From the NCBI GenBank assembly GCA_903832105.1, contig CAILAO010001070.1:1-6624 (forward strand): a stretch of 6,624 nt of DNA, read 5' to 3'. The position numbers and the translations under genes are program-made. A model generated the notes under the pieces. That model ran no database searches, was not told the DNA's origin, and was given only the letters and a program-made list of their open reading frames with translations. This document shows positions 6,280 through 6,624 of the stretch, in pieces; within the stretch, counting starts at the first letter, position 1; every line of letters starts with the position of its first letter. This DNA comes from an uncultured Pseudomonadota bacterium (GTDB lineage Bacteria; Bdellovibrionota_B; Oligoflexia; Oligoflexales; CAILAO01).

Positions 6280-6299
6280 CCTCTAAAGACATTTAATTC

Positions 6300-6305
6300 G
6301 AGGAG
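6300..6305 (+). promoter_or_regulatory. Ribosome binding site that fixes the rpoC TTG start
   Basis: GAGGAG at 6300-6305 lies six bases upstream of TTG 6312. Together with the family N-terminus MKDLL read from that codon, it settles the use of a non-ATG start for rpoC. Confidence 0.85.
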
Positions 6306-6311
6306 AGAACT

Positions 6312-6624
6312 TTGAAAGATCTATTGAACTTCTTCGAAAAGCCTTCGGATCCAGTTAGTTTTAGTGCGATTAAAATTTCTCTAGCATCTCCAGAGAAGAT
6401 TCGTAGCTGGTCATATGGAGAGGTTAAAAAACCAGAGACTATTAACTACCGGACATTTAAACCGGAAAGAGACGGACTTTTTTGTGCGAAAATATTTGGT
6501 CCGGTTAGAGACTTTGAGTGTATTTGTGGCAAATATAAGCGCATGAAACACCGCGGAATTGTTTGTGATAAATGCGGCGTCGAGGTCATTCACTCCAGAG
6601 TGAGACGAGAGCGTCTGGGACACA
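6312..6624 (+). CDS. rpoC: DNA-directed RNA polymerase subunit beta', 3'-truncated by window edge
   Basis: RpoC carries the active-site magnesium-binding loop, clamp and bridge helix of RNA polymerase; those parts lie beyond the window. The visible 104 residues are the N-terminal clamp region. The start is TTG 6312, read as methionine, because MKDLLNFF aligns with E. coli MKDLLKFL and GAGGAG lies six bases upstream. Conserved blocks follow: IKISLASPEKIRSWSYGEVK, then KPETINYRTFKPERDGLFC, then IFGPVRDFECICGKYKR. The four cysteines of the N-terminal zinc site are at residues 70, 72, 85 and 88, exactly the positions found in E. coli. The frame stays open to the window end at RRERLGH. A start search limited to ATG and GTG would miss this gene. 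It lies 231 bases after rpoB, beyond an intrinsic terminator. Confidence 0.97.
   Translation, partial: MKDLLNFFEKPSDPVSFSAIKISLASPEKIRSWSYGEVKKPETINYRTFKPERDGLFCAKIFGPVRDFECICGKYKRMKHRGIVCDKCGVEVIHSRVRRERLGH

Noticed and set aside
6271..6297. Promoter-like TTGGAA (6271-6276) and TTTAAT (6292-6297) before rpoC
   Set aside because: The spacer is only 15 bases and transcription would start at about 6304, inside the rpoC ribosome binding site. It cannot serve as a normal rpoC promoter.

Overview
This window is a stretch of the conserved bacterial ribosomal-protein / RNA polymerase gene cluster, all on the + strand: rplA (L1, 5' end cut off by the window edge), rplJ (L10), rplL (L7/L12), rpoB (beta subunit, complete) and the first 104 codons of rpoC (beta', cut off at the 3' edge). 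Every gene is recognisable from its own protein motifs. I see no mobile element, CRISPR array, tRNA, rRNA or accessory gene. The window is core genome, and I found no wholly new biological system in it. What deserves attention lies in the four intergenic gaps and in a few residues of RpoB and L10.

Organism: a Gram-negative-type bacterium of moderate GC. By recalled similarity, RpoB looks most like the Deltaproteobacteria in the old broad sense (Desulfobacterota / Myxococcota / Bdellovibrionota relatives). It has about 1380 residues and both the proteobacterial insert in the N-terminal half and the long insert before the catalytic GDKMAGRHGNKG motif. Blocks such as the run from ARDTKLGQEEIT to DVRDTSLRVPPG and ANRALMGSNMQRQAVP also read like that group. 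This is a judgement from memory, not a tree.

Layout: rplA ends at 553. The gap 554-736 contains a stem-loop in the position and style of an L10 autoregulatory leader. rplJ is 737-1273. A 65-base gap carries a strong, possibly duplicated, Shine-Dalgarno for rplL (1339-1731). The gap 1732-1901 (to 1937 with the corrected rpoB start) has a 10-bp long-range stem that competes with a smaller hairpin followed by a T-rich run, then a second stem just upstream of rpoB. rpoB is best started at ATG 1938 and ends at 6080. The gap 6081-6311 is unusual for rpoB-rpoC because it contains a well-formed intrinsic terminator (stem 6203-6235, seven T residues). rpoC starts at TTG 6312 with a good ribosome binding site.

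How the genes work together: L1 forms the L1 stalk of the 50S subunit. L10 with L7/L12 dimers forms the other (factor-binding) stalk. RpoB and RpoC form the catalytic core of RNA polymerase. The gap structures suggest that expression is adjusted between L10, L12, RpoB and RpoC by leader binding, attenuation or RNA processing, but that part is inference from base pairing done by eye.
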